DNA of 64,000 nt from Ruminococcus difficilis (lineage in GTDB: Bacteria > Bacillota_A > Clostridia > Oscillospirales > Acutalibacteraceae). The notes beneath the pieces were generated by a model. That model was not told the origin of the DNA. It worked only from the letters and a program-made list of their open reading frames with translations, and made no database searches. The position numbers were made by a program, and so were the translations under genes. This document shows, in pieces, positions 40,600 through 48,625 of this stretch. The stretch spans positions 62,001 to 126,000 of the forward strand of contig NZ_JAEQMG010000035.1 of assembly GCF_016680995.1 (NCBI RefSeq), given 5' to 3'. Every line of letters starts with the position of its first letter. Within the stretch, counting starts at the first letter, position 1.

Positions 40600-42762
40600 T
40601 CATTTGGTTTTACGGCGAATCAGGCGTACCGCGTTCAAAACGCAGATCAGGCAAACGCCGGTGTCGGAGAATACCGCCAGCCACAGCGGCGCGATATTCA
40701 TGATCGCGAGGATGATGATCACAGCCTTGACGATCAGCGAGAAGGTGATGTTTGCCTTGACGGTGGAGATCGTCCTGCGGGCGAGCCGTACAGCGCGGGG
40801 GAGAGAAGAGAGGTTCTCGGAGCTGAGCACCATATCGGCGGATTCGATCGCCGCGTCGGAGCCGAGTCCCATCGCAATGCCGCAGGTGGCGCGGCTGAGT
40901 ACCGGAGCGTCGTTGATGCCGTCGCCGACAAAGGCGCAGGAGCCGCAGTCGTCAATCAGCCTCTCAACGGTCTTGACCTTGTCCTCGGGCAGGAGCTCAC
41001 CGTGTACCTCATCAAGCGCCAAGCCCTGCGCGACGTTCCGGCAGGATTCCTGCTTGTCGCCGGAGAGCATGACGTTCTTTTCGACGCCGAGTTCCTTTAA
41101 GGCTTGCAGCGCGTCGGGCGCTTCACTGCGGATATGCTCGCTGAGGGTGATCACGCCGATCTCGTTATCATTGAGCTGTACCGAGATACCGGGCTTTCCC
41201 TCACGCTTGCAGACGGTGATCGTATCACTGCCGCGACGGGCGGTCACGCCGTGGGAGCTGATCTCCCGATGCTCTTTTAATTCTTCTACAGAAATATTGT
41301 TGTCTTTACAGTATGTGCGCAGGGCATTCGCCACCGGGTGAGCGGAACGGGCTTCTGCCGCCGCCGCCAATGCGGCGATCTCGTTTGCGCTGTATGAGTC
41401 TGTTGCTTTTATTTCTTTAACAGAAATTTGATTATCGGTGATCGTGCCGGTCTTATCAAAGGCGAACGCTTTGGCGACGGCGATCGCTTCGACGAATCTG
41501 CCGCCCTTGATCAGCACGCCCTCCTTGCTCGCCGCGCCGATTCCGGCGTAGTAGGAGAGAGGTACGGAGATGACGATCGAGCACGGACAGGACGCGACAA
41601 GACAAACGAGCGCTTTGTGGATCCATTCCGTCCAGCTACCGGTGATCAGCGAGGGGATGATGGCGATGACGAGCGACAGTCCGATCATCACGGGGGTGTA
41701 GACCGCCGCAAAGCGGGTGATCAGCTTCTCATGGTTGCCCTTGCTCTTGGAGCTGTCCTCGACGAGCTTGACGATGCGTGTCGCCGCGCTGTCGGCATAT
41801 GCCTTGGTGGTTTTGAGATACACGGTGTTGTCGTTGTTCATCATGCCGCTGAGCAGCTCGACGCCTACGGTCGCGTCGACGGGCTCCGATTCACCTGTCA
41901 GGGAAGAGGCGTCAACGGTGGTGCTGCCCCCGGTGATGATACCGTCCAGCGGTACACGTGTGTGCGGCGGGATCTCGAGGATGGTGCCGATCGCTACATT
42001 CTCGGCGCTGACCTGACGGCTTTTGCCGTTCTCATAGATATAGGCGACGTCTGGTCGGATATCCGCCAGCTTGCGGATATCGCGGCGGGATTTTTCGACC
42101 GCCTTATCCTCGAGCAGCTCACCGATGCCGAACAGCACCATGACTGCCGCGCCCTCGACAAATTCACCCAGCACCATCGCCGCGATGACCGCGACGGTCA
42201 TGAGGGTGGTTTCATCAAGACGGCGCTTGAAGATGGATTTGACGCCTTTGATGACGACGTCATAGCCCGCGAGTACGGCGGAAATGATGCTGATGATGTT
42301 GCAGATCAGATCATGCTTGCCGAGGATATGCAGGATGAACGCCGCGATGAACAGCACTGCCGCAATGATCAGCAGGATCACTTTGACCTTGCCGCTTTTG
42401 TCGTAGGATTCATCATCGTTTTGCTTTTTGTCGGTTTGCTTCTGCTCATGATGATGGTCATGGTCGTGATCGTGATCACAGCATCCGTCGTGACAGTCAT
42501 GACGGTCGTGACAGTCGTGACTGTTTTTTTCTTGATACTCTGTATGAGTGTTCTCCGCTTTCGGTACGACCGTCACACCGTCCTCGATCGCGTCGACGAT
42601 CTGTTGCACCTCGTCGCGGATATCTTTTTCATCGGTGTGGATCTCCAGCTCCAAGGTGGCAAAGGAGAATCGCACATCACCGTATCGCTTTTCGAGCTTT
42701 GCTTCGATTTTCGCCGCACAGTTCGCACAGTGCAGCCCTTCCAGTACAAATTCGTGTTTCAT
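40600..42762 (-). CDS. Zn2+/Cd2+-type heavy-metal P1B ATPase
   Basis: 720 aa. An N-terminal HMA domain (GLHCANCAAKIE, C12/C15) is followed by a His/Cys-rich linker (residues about 81-108), then eight predicted helices with CPC at 392-394. The phosphorylation site is DKTGT (D436), and GDGINDAPVLS lies in the ATP domain. The VASCPCSIVIS context and His-rich linker fit Zn/Cd/Co exporters (ZntA/CadA). An ArsR-type regulator gene lies upstream. AT-rich patches at 41275-41295 and 41407-41427 encode ISVEELK and ISVKEIK. Confidence 0.9.
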   Translation of the reverse strand: MKHEFVLEGLHCANCAAKIEAKLEKRYGDVRFSFATLELEIHTDEKDIRDEVQQIVDAIEDGVTVVPKAENTHTEYQEKNSHDCHDRHDCHDGCCDHDHDHDHHHEQKQTDKKQNDDESYDKSGKVKVILLIIAAVLFIAAFILHILGKHDLICNIISIISAVLAGYDVVIKGVKSIFKRRLDETTLMTVAVIAAMVLGEFVEGAAVMVLFGIGELLEDKAVEKSRRDIRKLADIRPDVAYIYENGKSRQVSAENVAIGTILEIPPHTRVPLDGIITGGSTTVDASSLTGESEPVDATVGVELLSGMMNNDNTVYLKTTKAYADSAATRIVKLVEDSSKSKGNHEKLITRFAAVYTPVMIGLSLVIAIIPSLITGSWTEWIHKALVCLVASCPCSIVISVPLSYYAGIGAASKEGVLIKGGRFVEAIAVAKAFAFDKTGTITDNQISVKEIKATDSYSANEIAALAAAAEARSAHPVANALRTYCKDNNISVEELKEHREISSHGVTARRGSDTITVCKREGKPGISVQLNDNEIGVITLSEHIRSEAPDALQALKELGVEKNVMLSGDKQESCRNVAQGLALDEVHGELLPEDKVKTVERLIDDCGSCAFVGDGINDAPVLSRATCGIAMGLGSDAAIESADMVLSSENLSSLPRAVRLARRTISTVKANITFSLIVKAVIIILAIMNIAPLWLAVFSDTGVCLICVLNAVRLIRRKTK

Positions 42763-42836
42763 GTTCAGTCACCTTATGTAGGGGAGGGTCTTGACCCTCC
42801 CGTATAATCGAGAGTGGACAGAGTCCACCGTTTTCA

Positions 42837-42990
42837 AGCCTTCCCCTTGAGGGGAAGGTGGGCAATTTGCCAATCAGGCAAATTGGTCGGATGAGGTGTA
42901 AACCTTTCCGATTAGTTTATTAACGGGATGAGAATCATATGTTTCCACCTCATCCGCTTCGCGTGGCTCAGCACCTTCCCCTCAAGGGGA
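42837..42990. repeat. Family-2 palindromic element
   Basis: AGCCTTCCCCTTGAGGGGAAGG at the left and CACCTTCCCCTCAAGGGGAAGG at the right, with GGATGAGG/CCTCATCC inverted inside and the variable stem AATTTGCC-AATC-AGGCAAATT. It sits between arsR-type regulator and ATPase gene, with a GGGGAGGGTCTTGACCCTCCC palindrome at about 42780. Confidence 0.85.
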
Positions 42991-42999
42991 AGGCTTTTA

Positions 43000-43332
43000 T
43001 CATTCCAATATATGCTCAAGACCCATCTCAAAGATCTTTTGGATGTGCTCATCCTCGAGGGAATAGTAGCTTTGCTTTCCCTCGCGCCGCACCTTGACCA
43101 GATTTTCCTGTCGCAGGACGCGGAGCTGGTGCGAAACGGTGCTTTGTTCCATGCCGACGATGTCCGCGATACAGCATACGCTCAGCTCTTTTTCAAACAA
43201 AGCGCACATGATGCGGATGCGGGTGGAGTCGCCGAACACCTTGAAAAAGTCCGCCAACTCAAACAGCGTATCGGCGTCGGGCATATTCTCTTTGATTTCT
43301 CTGACGATATCCTGATGATCTTCGTGTGCCAT
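43000..43332 (-). CDS. ArsR/SmtB-family metal-sensing repressor
   Basis: 110 aa winged-helix protein. The DNA-binding part is ELSVCCIADIVGMEQSTVSHQLRVLRQ, with FKVFGDSTRIRIMCAL before it. CxxC-like Cys in VCC and the His-rich C-terminus (DEHIQKIFEMGLEHILE) resemble Zn/Cd sensors of the CzrA/SmtB group. It is encoded upstream of the P1B ATPase, and its promoter contains a perfect ArsR-type operator. Confidence 0.92.
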   Translation of the reverse strand: MAHEDHQDIVREIKENMPDADTLFELADFFKVFGDSTRIRIMCALFEKELSVCCIADIVGMEQSTVSHQLRVLRQENLVKVRREGKQSYYSLEDEHIQKIFEMGLEHILE

Positions 43333-43370
43333 AGGAGCCTCCGTTATTTTTGGGTTATGAAGGGTTAAGG

Positions 43371-43428
43371 CAACCCTCCGGCGCTTGACACGCGTGTCAG
43401 CGCCACCTCCCTTAGGAAAGGGAGGCTT
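43371..43428. repeat. Half of a family-1 element
   Basis: GGCGCTTGACACGCGTGTCAGCGCC stem in a frame of AACCCTCC...CCTCCCTTAGGAAAGGGAGG. Confidence 0.8.
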
Positions 43429-43458
43429 AATTGATCGATTACTTCATTGCAAAGCTTG

Positions 43459-43519
43459 AACATATGAACAACTATTCATATGTTATCTTTATCATACTCC
43501 ACAAAACAGAATATGTCAA
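43459..43519 (-). promoter_or_regulatory. Promoter and operator of the ArsR-type gene
   Basis: Minus strand TTGACA (43514-43519), 17 bp, TATGAT (43491-43496). Immediately downstream is a perfect 10-bp inverted repeat, AACATATGAA-N6-TTCATATGTT (43459-43484), the geometry of SmtB/CzrA operators. Confidence 0.85.
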
Positions 43520-43527
43520 TAGATTTG

Positions 43528-43556
43528 TTGAATTATTTTGACTTTTCGGTTATAAT
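43528..43556 (+). promoter_or_regulatory. Promoter of the HAD hydrolase gene
   Basis: TTGAAT (43528-43533), 17 bp, TATAAT (43551-43556), divergent from the arsR-type promoter. Confidence 0.75.
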
Positions 43557-43586
43557 GGAACTACTTTAGATTTGGAAGTGGTTGGA

Positions 43587-44231
43587 ATGTATGTGATTTT
43601 TGATATGGACGGCGTCATTTTTGACTCCGAGCGCGTGTATGTCGAAGCGTATAAGAAACTCGCGCCCAAGTACGGTCTGACCGATGTGGACGCGGTGCAC
43701 AAGGCGTGCATGGACAGCATCGGTGTGACCCGCGTCAAAACGAGAGAGATATTCTTTGAATATGTGGGGCATGAGTTCGATTATTACGCCTATCGCGAGG
43801 ATGTGCAGAAGGAGCTGAACAAGTCCGATTATGAGCTCAAGCCCGGTGTGTTTGAGCTGTTCGATTGGTTGAAGGAGAACGGGATCCGTACCGCGCTCGC
43901 GTCCTCGACGCGCGAGGTGAGCGTGCGCAAATCCTTGGGCAAGGTCGATCTGATCCCGTATTTCGATACGCTGGTCTGCGGCGATATGGTCAGCCACAGT
44001 AAGCCCCATCCCGAGATTTTCCTCACTGCCGCCGAACGGCTGGGGGCTGACGCGAGGGATTGCTATGTGATCGAGGACAGCTATAACGGCATCCGTGCCG
44101 CCCATGCCGCGGGGATGCACCCGATCATGGTGCCGGATATTTTGCAGCCGGATGACGAGATCAGGGGACTGGCGGAGGTCGTATTGCCGTCGCTGTTTGA
44201 GGTGAAGGAGTATTTAGACACGCGTGTCTAA
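43587..44231 (+). CDS. HAD-superfamily hydrolase, beta-phosphoglucomutase-like
   Basis: 214 aa from ATG 43587 (MYVIFDMDGVIFDSERVYVE); an upstream in-frame TTG is less likely. Motif I DMDGV carries the nucleophile and acid Asp. An alpha-helical cap follows, then SSTREVSVR (motif II), KPHPEIFLTAAE (motif III) and EDSYNGIRAAHAAGM (motif IV). The subfamily acts on sugar phosphates (phosphatase or beta-phosphoglucomutase). It lies ahead of the glycogen genes but on the other strand. The start has only a weak ribosome binding site. Confidence 0.85.
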   Translation: MYVIFDMDGVIFDSERVYVEAYKKLAPKYGLTDVDAVHKACMDSIGVTRVKTREIFFEYVGHEFDYYAYREDVQKELNKSDYELKPGVFELFDWLKENGIRTALASSTREVSVRKSLGKVDLIPYFDTLVCGDMVSHSKPHPEIFLTAAERLGADARDCYVIEDSYNGIRAAHAAGMHPIMVPDILQPDDEIRGLAEVVLPSLFEVKEYLDTRV

Positions 44232-44408
44232 TGCTCGCAGCGTTACGGAAGGATTGATTTACTTTATTTTTGGTGGCTTCGATCGGAATTGTTGCGGGAG
44301 GGTCAAGACCCTCCCCTACAAAAAACGGTTCTTTTGCTCCGTGTGATAATGCGATTGAAAACAGATATTCCCTGATCATAAATGTTTGCACTTTATAATA
44401 TACAAAAG

Positions 44409-44444
44409 AACGCCGCTTCGGTTTGATTCCGAAGCGGCGTTTTT
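44409..44444. terminator. Terminator between the HAD gene and glgA (likely bidirectional)
   Basis: AACGCCGCTTCGG-TTTGATT-CCGAAGCGGCGTT followed by TTT on the plus strand; both flanking genes converge on it. The rest of 44232-44556 has one GGGAGGGTCAAGACCCTCCC palindrome (about 44297) and nothing else recognisable. Confidence 0.85.
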
Positions 44445-44556
44445 AGAGGTTTGAAATAGTTACTTGATTGTTTCAGTCAACATTTACGTTTGACACGCCG
44501 TTGATGACAGCATAGTCAGATAATGCGTTTTAATAGGCGGAATAAAAAGCCGCGGC

Positions 44557-45984
44557 TTAGAGCCAGTTCATGGTGTCTTCGTATACGTTGATGTAGTCCT
44601 GAGCGGAGCGTTCCCAGCTGTTGTCGCTCATCATCGCGCGCCACATCAGCTGATGCCAGCCTTCGTTATCATAGATACCGGACAGTGCGCGCTTGACCGC
44701 GTTGCACATATCGGCGATATCATAGTTGCGGAAGGTGAAACCGTTGCCGTAGTTATCGGCGCTGTCGAATACGCTGTCCTTCAAGCCGCCGACCTCGCGG
44801 ACGACCGGAATGGTACCGTAGCGCAGTGCGATCATCTGAGACAGACCACAGGGCTCCTGCTTACTGGGCATCAGGAAGATGTCCGCGCCGGAGTAGATCT
44901 TGCGCGCCAGCTCGGGAACAAATCCGTGGCAGGTAACGACTCTGCCGGGATAGAACCACTGCATATCACGGAAGAAGTTCTCGTACTCTTCATCACCGGA
45001 GCCGAGGATGACGAACTGCATCTTATTGTTGTTCAAGAGATCCGGCAGACCGCCGCGAACGAGGTCAAGACCCTTGTGGGCGACCATACGGGTGACCATG
45101 GCGACCATCGGGATATCCCAAGCCTGCTCGAGACCCAGACGTTCCTGCAATCTGCGCTTACACTCGCCCTTACCGCTCATGTCTTCCTTGGTGTAGTTGC
45201 AGTAGAGCTGATAGTCGGTCGCGGGATCATAGCTGGCGTTATCGATACCGTTGAGGATACCGCAGAGCTTGTAGTGATTCGCGTTCAGCGCGTGATGCAG
45301 ACCGTAGCTGTACCAAGGATCCTTGATCTCCAGCGCGTAGGTGGGGGAGACGGTGTTGACGCGGGTGGAGCAGAAGATCGCGCCCTTCATCATGTTCAGC
45401 TTGCCGTCCATCTCCAGGATCTTGGTCTCTGTGGGCGGGATACCGACGCACTCGGTGTTGACCTCCCAGCCGTACTTACCCTGATACTGGATGTTGTGGA
45501 TGGTAAAGAGGGACTTGATGTTGTAATACCACGGATTCTTACTGTAGAAGAGATAGTAGTAGACGGGTACCAGCGCTGTCTGCCAGTCGTTGGTGTGGAT
45601 GAGATCGGGATGGAAGTCGATGTAGGGGAGCATCTCGAGGATGGCGCGGGAGAAGAACGCGTATCTTTCGGCGTCATCATAGAAGCCATACAGCTTATCT
45701 CTCTTGAAGTAGTATTCGTTGTCGATGAAGTAGTAGGTGCAGTCGTTCCAGCGTGCCCAGAACAGACCGCAGTACTGATGTCTCCAAGCGACCGGAACGG
45801 TAAAGTTGGTGATGAAGTTCATCTGGCACTTGAGCTCATAGGGGATGGTACCGTACAGCGGCATAACGATACGGCAGTCATGACCCTTGCGGCACACGGT
45901 ATGGGGCAGAGAACCTGCTACGTCGGCGAGACCGCCGCTGCCCGCAAACGGATTCGCTTCGCTCGCGCAATAAAGGATTTTCAT
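44557..45984 (-). CDS. glgA: Glycogen synthase
   Basis: 475 aa GT5-family enzyme that extends alpha-1,4-glucan from ADP-glucose. MKILYCASEANPFAGSGGLA DVAGSLP carries the ADP-binding GGL motif (GSGG here in place of KxGG). HTNDWQTALVP, the GLDLVRGGLPDLL region and SKQEPCGLSQMIALRYG (the C-terminal ExxGL site) are present. GGAGGTAACTAT precedes ATG 45984. It is last in the glgB-C-D-A string, with a family-2 element between glgD and glgA. Confidence 0.95.
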   Translation of the reverse strand: MKILYCASEANPFAGSGGLADVAGSLPHTVCRKGHDCRIVMPLYGTIPYELKCQMNFITNFTVPVAWRHQYCGLFWARWNDCTYYFIDNEYYFKRDKLYGFYDDAERYAFFSRAILEMLPYIDFHPDLIHTNDWQTALVPVYYYLFYSKNPWYYNIKSLFTIHNIQYQGKYGWEVNTECVGIPPTETKILEMDGKLNMMKGAIFCSTRVNTVSPTYALEIKDPWYSYGLHHALNANHYKLCGILNGIDNASYDPATDYQLYCNYTKEDMSGKGECKRRLQERLGLEQAWDIPMVAMVTRMVAHKGLDLVRGGLPDLLNNNKMQFVILGSGDEEYENFFRDMQWFYPGRVVTCHGFVPELARKIYSGADIFLMPSKQEPCGLSQMIALRYGTIPVVREVGGLKDSVFDSADNYGNGFTFRNYDIADMCNAVKRALSGIYDNEGWHQLMWRAMMSDNSWERSAQDYINVYEDTMNWL

Positions 45985-46027
45985 ATAGTTACCTCCTGTA
46001 AGTTAAGAAAAATAAGTGTTCCATAGC

Positions 46028-46190
46028 CATCTCCTTGAGGGGAAGGTGGGTTTTTCAACTCATCATGAGTTGAAAAGGTCGGATGAGGCGGAACCCTGAA
46101 TTTATATCTTTTTACGGAATAAGACGGAAAACGCTTCCACCTCATCCGCTTCACTTTGTTCAGCACCTTCCCCTCAAGGGGAAGGCTTAT
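46028..46190. repeat. Family-2 element between glgD and glgA
   Basis: CCTTGAGGGGAAGGTGGG, variable stem TTTTCAACTC-ATCAT-GAGTTGAAAA, GGATGAGG ... CCTCATCC, CACCTTCCCCTCAAGGGGAAGG. Confidence 0.87.
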
Positions 46191-46193
46191 ATT

Positions 46194-47306
46194 TTATACG
46201 ATGGAACGCTTTGCGATATACATCGGATAGTTACGGGTACCCTGCAGCTTGGAGCCGCGGCTGACGTTGACGTCCTTGTCGATGACAAGGTTGATCAGCT
46301 GCGCTTTGTCGCCGATGATGCAGTCCTGCATGATGATACAGTTCTTGATGACCGCGTCGTGACCGATGTAAACGCCCTTCGAGATGATGGAGTTCTCGAC
46401 GATACCGTTGATGACACAGCCCTGCGCGATCAGAGAATCCTTCACATTGCAGTTCAGACCGTAGCGTGAGGGAGCGTCGTCACGCACCTTGGTGTAGATG
46501 GGGTGCTTGTAATCAAAGAGCTTATAGCGGGTATCGCGATCCATGATCTTCATGTTCGCGTCATAGTATTCCTTGACGGAGCCGATGATCTCACAGTAGC
46601 CCTTGAGCTCATACGCGTAAACTCTGTGACGATCGAGAGAATTCTGCAGGACATCGCGCACAAAGCTGTATTTGGATTCGCTCATCGCCTGACGGATCAA
46701 CGCCATGAGAACGGTTTTCTTCATCAGTATGATACCGATATCGAGGTTGCATACGCAGTCATCGACGGGAGACGCCATGATCTTTGTGACCTTGCCGTCA
46801 GCATCCACATCGAGGATGCAGCGGAAATCGTCGGTGATCTCCTTGACGACACGCTTGGTATAGATAAAGGTGATATCGGAACGGTTCTTCTCGGCAAATT
46901 CCAGAACCTTGCCGTAATCCATGTTATGTACGCAGTCGGAGGGGGAGATCAGGATGTAATCCTCATCGCCGTGCTCGATATAGCCGTGCAGGTTGAAGAG
47001 GGTTTCAACCAAGGTCGCGAAGCTGTGCTCGCCGTAAGGCGGCAGGATGCTCAGACCGCTTCTGCGGCGGGCGAGATCCCACGCGGAGCCGGAGCCGACA
47101 TGATCCATCAGGGACATAAAGTTGGATTTTGCGACGATACCGATATTGTTGATACCGGAGTTGCTCATATTGGAGAGCGGGAAGTCGATCAGACGATACT
47201 TTCCGCCGAAAGGAACGGAGCCGGTGGTACGGTAAGCGGTCAGCTCGGGCAAGTTCTTTTCATTTGAATTCGCAAAAATCAGACCTAAAATTCTGTTGCT
47301 TGCCAT
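46194..47306 (-). CDS. glgD: Glucose-1-phosphate adenylyltransferase subunit GlgD
   Basis: 370 aa, a GlgC paralogue. The N-terminal nucleotidyltransferase domain retains [20 protein letters not shown] but begins with LGLIFANSNEKNLPELTAYR in place of the GlgC GGxGxRL loop. The C-terminal left-handed beta-helix runs from about 270 on. In Firmicutes, GlgD pairs with GlgC and raises its activity. It starts two bases after the glgC stop codon, so the two are co-translated. Confidence 0.94.
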   Translation of the reverse strand: MASNRILGLIFANSNEKNLPELTAYRTTGSVPFGGKYRLIDFPLSNMSNSGINNIGIVAKSNFMSLMDHVGSGSAWDLARRRSGLSILPPYGEHSFATLVETLFNLHGYIEHGDEDYILISPSDCVHNMDYGKVLEFAEKNRSDITFIYTKRVVKEITDDFRCILDVDADGKVTKIMASPVDDCVCNLDIGIILMKKTVLMALIRQAMSESKYSFVRDVLQNSLDRHRVYAYELKGYCEIIGSVKEYYDANMKIMDRDTRYKLFDYKHPIYTKVRDDAPSRYGLNCNVKDSLIAQGCVINGIVENSIISKGVYIGHDAVIKNCIIMQDCIIGDKAQLINLVIDKDVNVSRGSKLQGTRNYPMYIAKRSIV

Positions 47307-47308
47307 GC

Positions 47309-48505
47309 TTACACCTCCATATCTTGATCGATCATTGCTTTGCAGGGAACCGTTACGCCCTCGCCGATCTTAAGACCGTTTCCGACGACGGTGATGCCCC
47401 AGTCGTCGCGGTTCTCCATCTCAGTGGGAGCGGCGCCGACCTTGGCGTTCTTCCCGATAGTGGTATTCTCGGCAATGATGGAGAATTCCACATGAGCGCC
47501 GTCCTCGATAACGACGCCGGGGAAGAGGATCGAGGAGTTGATCACCGCGTCCTTGCCGATGATAACGCCGGGGAAGATGATGGAGAATTCCAGCTTGCCG
47601 TCGATGTTGCAGCCGTCGGATACCATGGAGTTCTGGATCTCGCCGGTATCGCCGATGTGGTGCGGCGGCATCATCGGATTGCGGGAGTAGATGTTCTTTA
47701 AGTCGAGCTGTACCTTGGGATCGAGCAGATCCATGTTCGCTTCCCAAAGGCTGTCGATGGTACCGACGTCTTTCCAATAGCCTTCAAACGGATAGGCGAT
47801 CATCTTTTCGCCGGAATCGAGCATCAGCGGCAGAACGTCCTTGCCGAAGTCGTTGTGTGAATCGGGATTCTGCGCGTCCTTGATCAGATAGCTTCTGACG
47901 GTCTTCCATGTGAATACATAGATGCCCATGGAGGCGTTGGTGCTCTTCGGATGCTCGGGTTTTTCTTCAAATTCATAGATCGTGTTGTCCTCGTTGGTAT
48001 TGAGGATACCGAAACGGGACGCCTCATCCATCGGTACATCCATCGCGGCGATGGTGCAGGCGGCGTTGTTTTCCTTATGGTAATCTACCATAGCGGCGTA
48101 ATCCATCTTATAGATGTGGTCGCCGGAGAGGACTACGATATAATCGGGGTCATAGCGGTCTACAAAACCGATGTTCTGATAGATCGCGTTAGCGGTACCG
48201 GAATACCAGTCGGAGCCTTCCTTGGACTCGTAGGGCTGCAGGCAGGTGACGCCGGAGTGGATGCCGTCCAGATCCCACGGCTGACCGTTACCGACATATT
48301 CGTTGAGTTCGAGCGGCTGATACTGGGTCAAAACGCCTACCGCCTCGATGCCGGAGTTGATACAGTTCGACAGGGGAAAGTCGATGATTCTGTATTTACC
48401 TCCGAAAGGAACAGCGGGCTTCGCGATCTTCTTGGTCAGAACGCCGAGGCGAGAGCCTTGACCGCCTGCAAGCAGCATAGCCACTACTTCTTTTTTAGGT
48501 ATCAT
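47309..48505 (-). CDS. glgC: Glucose-1-phosphate adenylyltransferase GlgC
   Basis: 398 aa, making ADP-glucose from ATP and glucose-1-phosphate. The [20 protein letters not shown] loop, [33 protein letters not shown] and EEKPEHPKS are standard GlgC motifs, followed by a beta-helix domain. It is the committed step of glycogen synthesis. It lies 120 bp after glgB, with a strong hairpin in between. Confidence 0.96.
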   Translation of the reverse strand: MIPKKEVVAMLLAGGQGSRLGVLTKKIAKPAVPFGGKYRIIDFPLSNCINSGIEAVGVLTQYQPLELNEYVGNGQPWDLDGIHSGVTCLQPYESKEGSDWYSGTANAIYQNIGFVDRYDPDYIVVLSGDHIYKMDYAAMVDYHKENNAACTIAAMDVPMDEASRFGILNTNEDNTIYEFEEKPEHPKSTNASMGIYVFTWKTVRSYLIKDAQNPDSHNDFGKDVLPLMLDSGEKMIAYPFEGYWKDVGTIDSLWEANMDLLDPKVQLDLKNIYSRNPMMPPHHIGDTGEIQNSMVSDGCNIDGKLEFSIIFPGVIIGKDAVINSSILFPGVVIEDGAHVEFSIIAENTTIGKNAKVGAAPTEMENRDDWGITVVGNGLKIGEGVTVPCKAMIDQDMEV

Positions 48506-48564
48506 GTGTTTCCTCCAAATATTCAGTCAATACACCGTATATCATGCGGGATTGCCTTCGTTGC

Positions 48565-48590
48565 TGAGCCCCGAGCTTGATCGGGGCTCA
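48565..48590 (-). terminator. Strong hairpin between glgB and glgC
   Basis: TGAGCCCCGA-GCTTGA-TCGGGGCTCA (10-bp arms), with no T-run. It may stabilise the glgB mRNA end or partly terminate. Confidence 0.5.
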
Positions 48591-48625
48591 GTGAAATAAC
48601 TGTTATGCAGATGGATGATCAGGGA

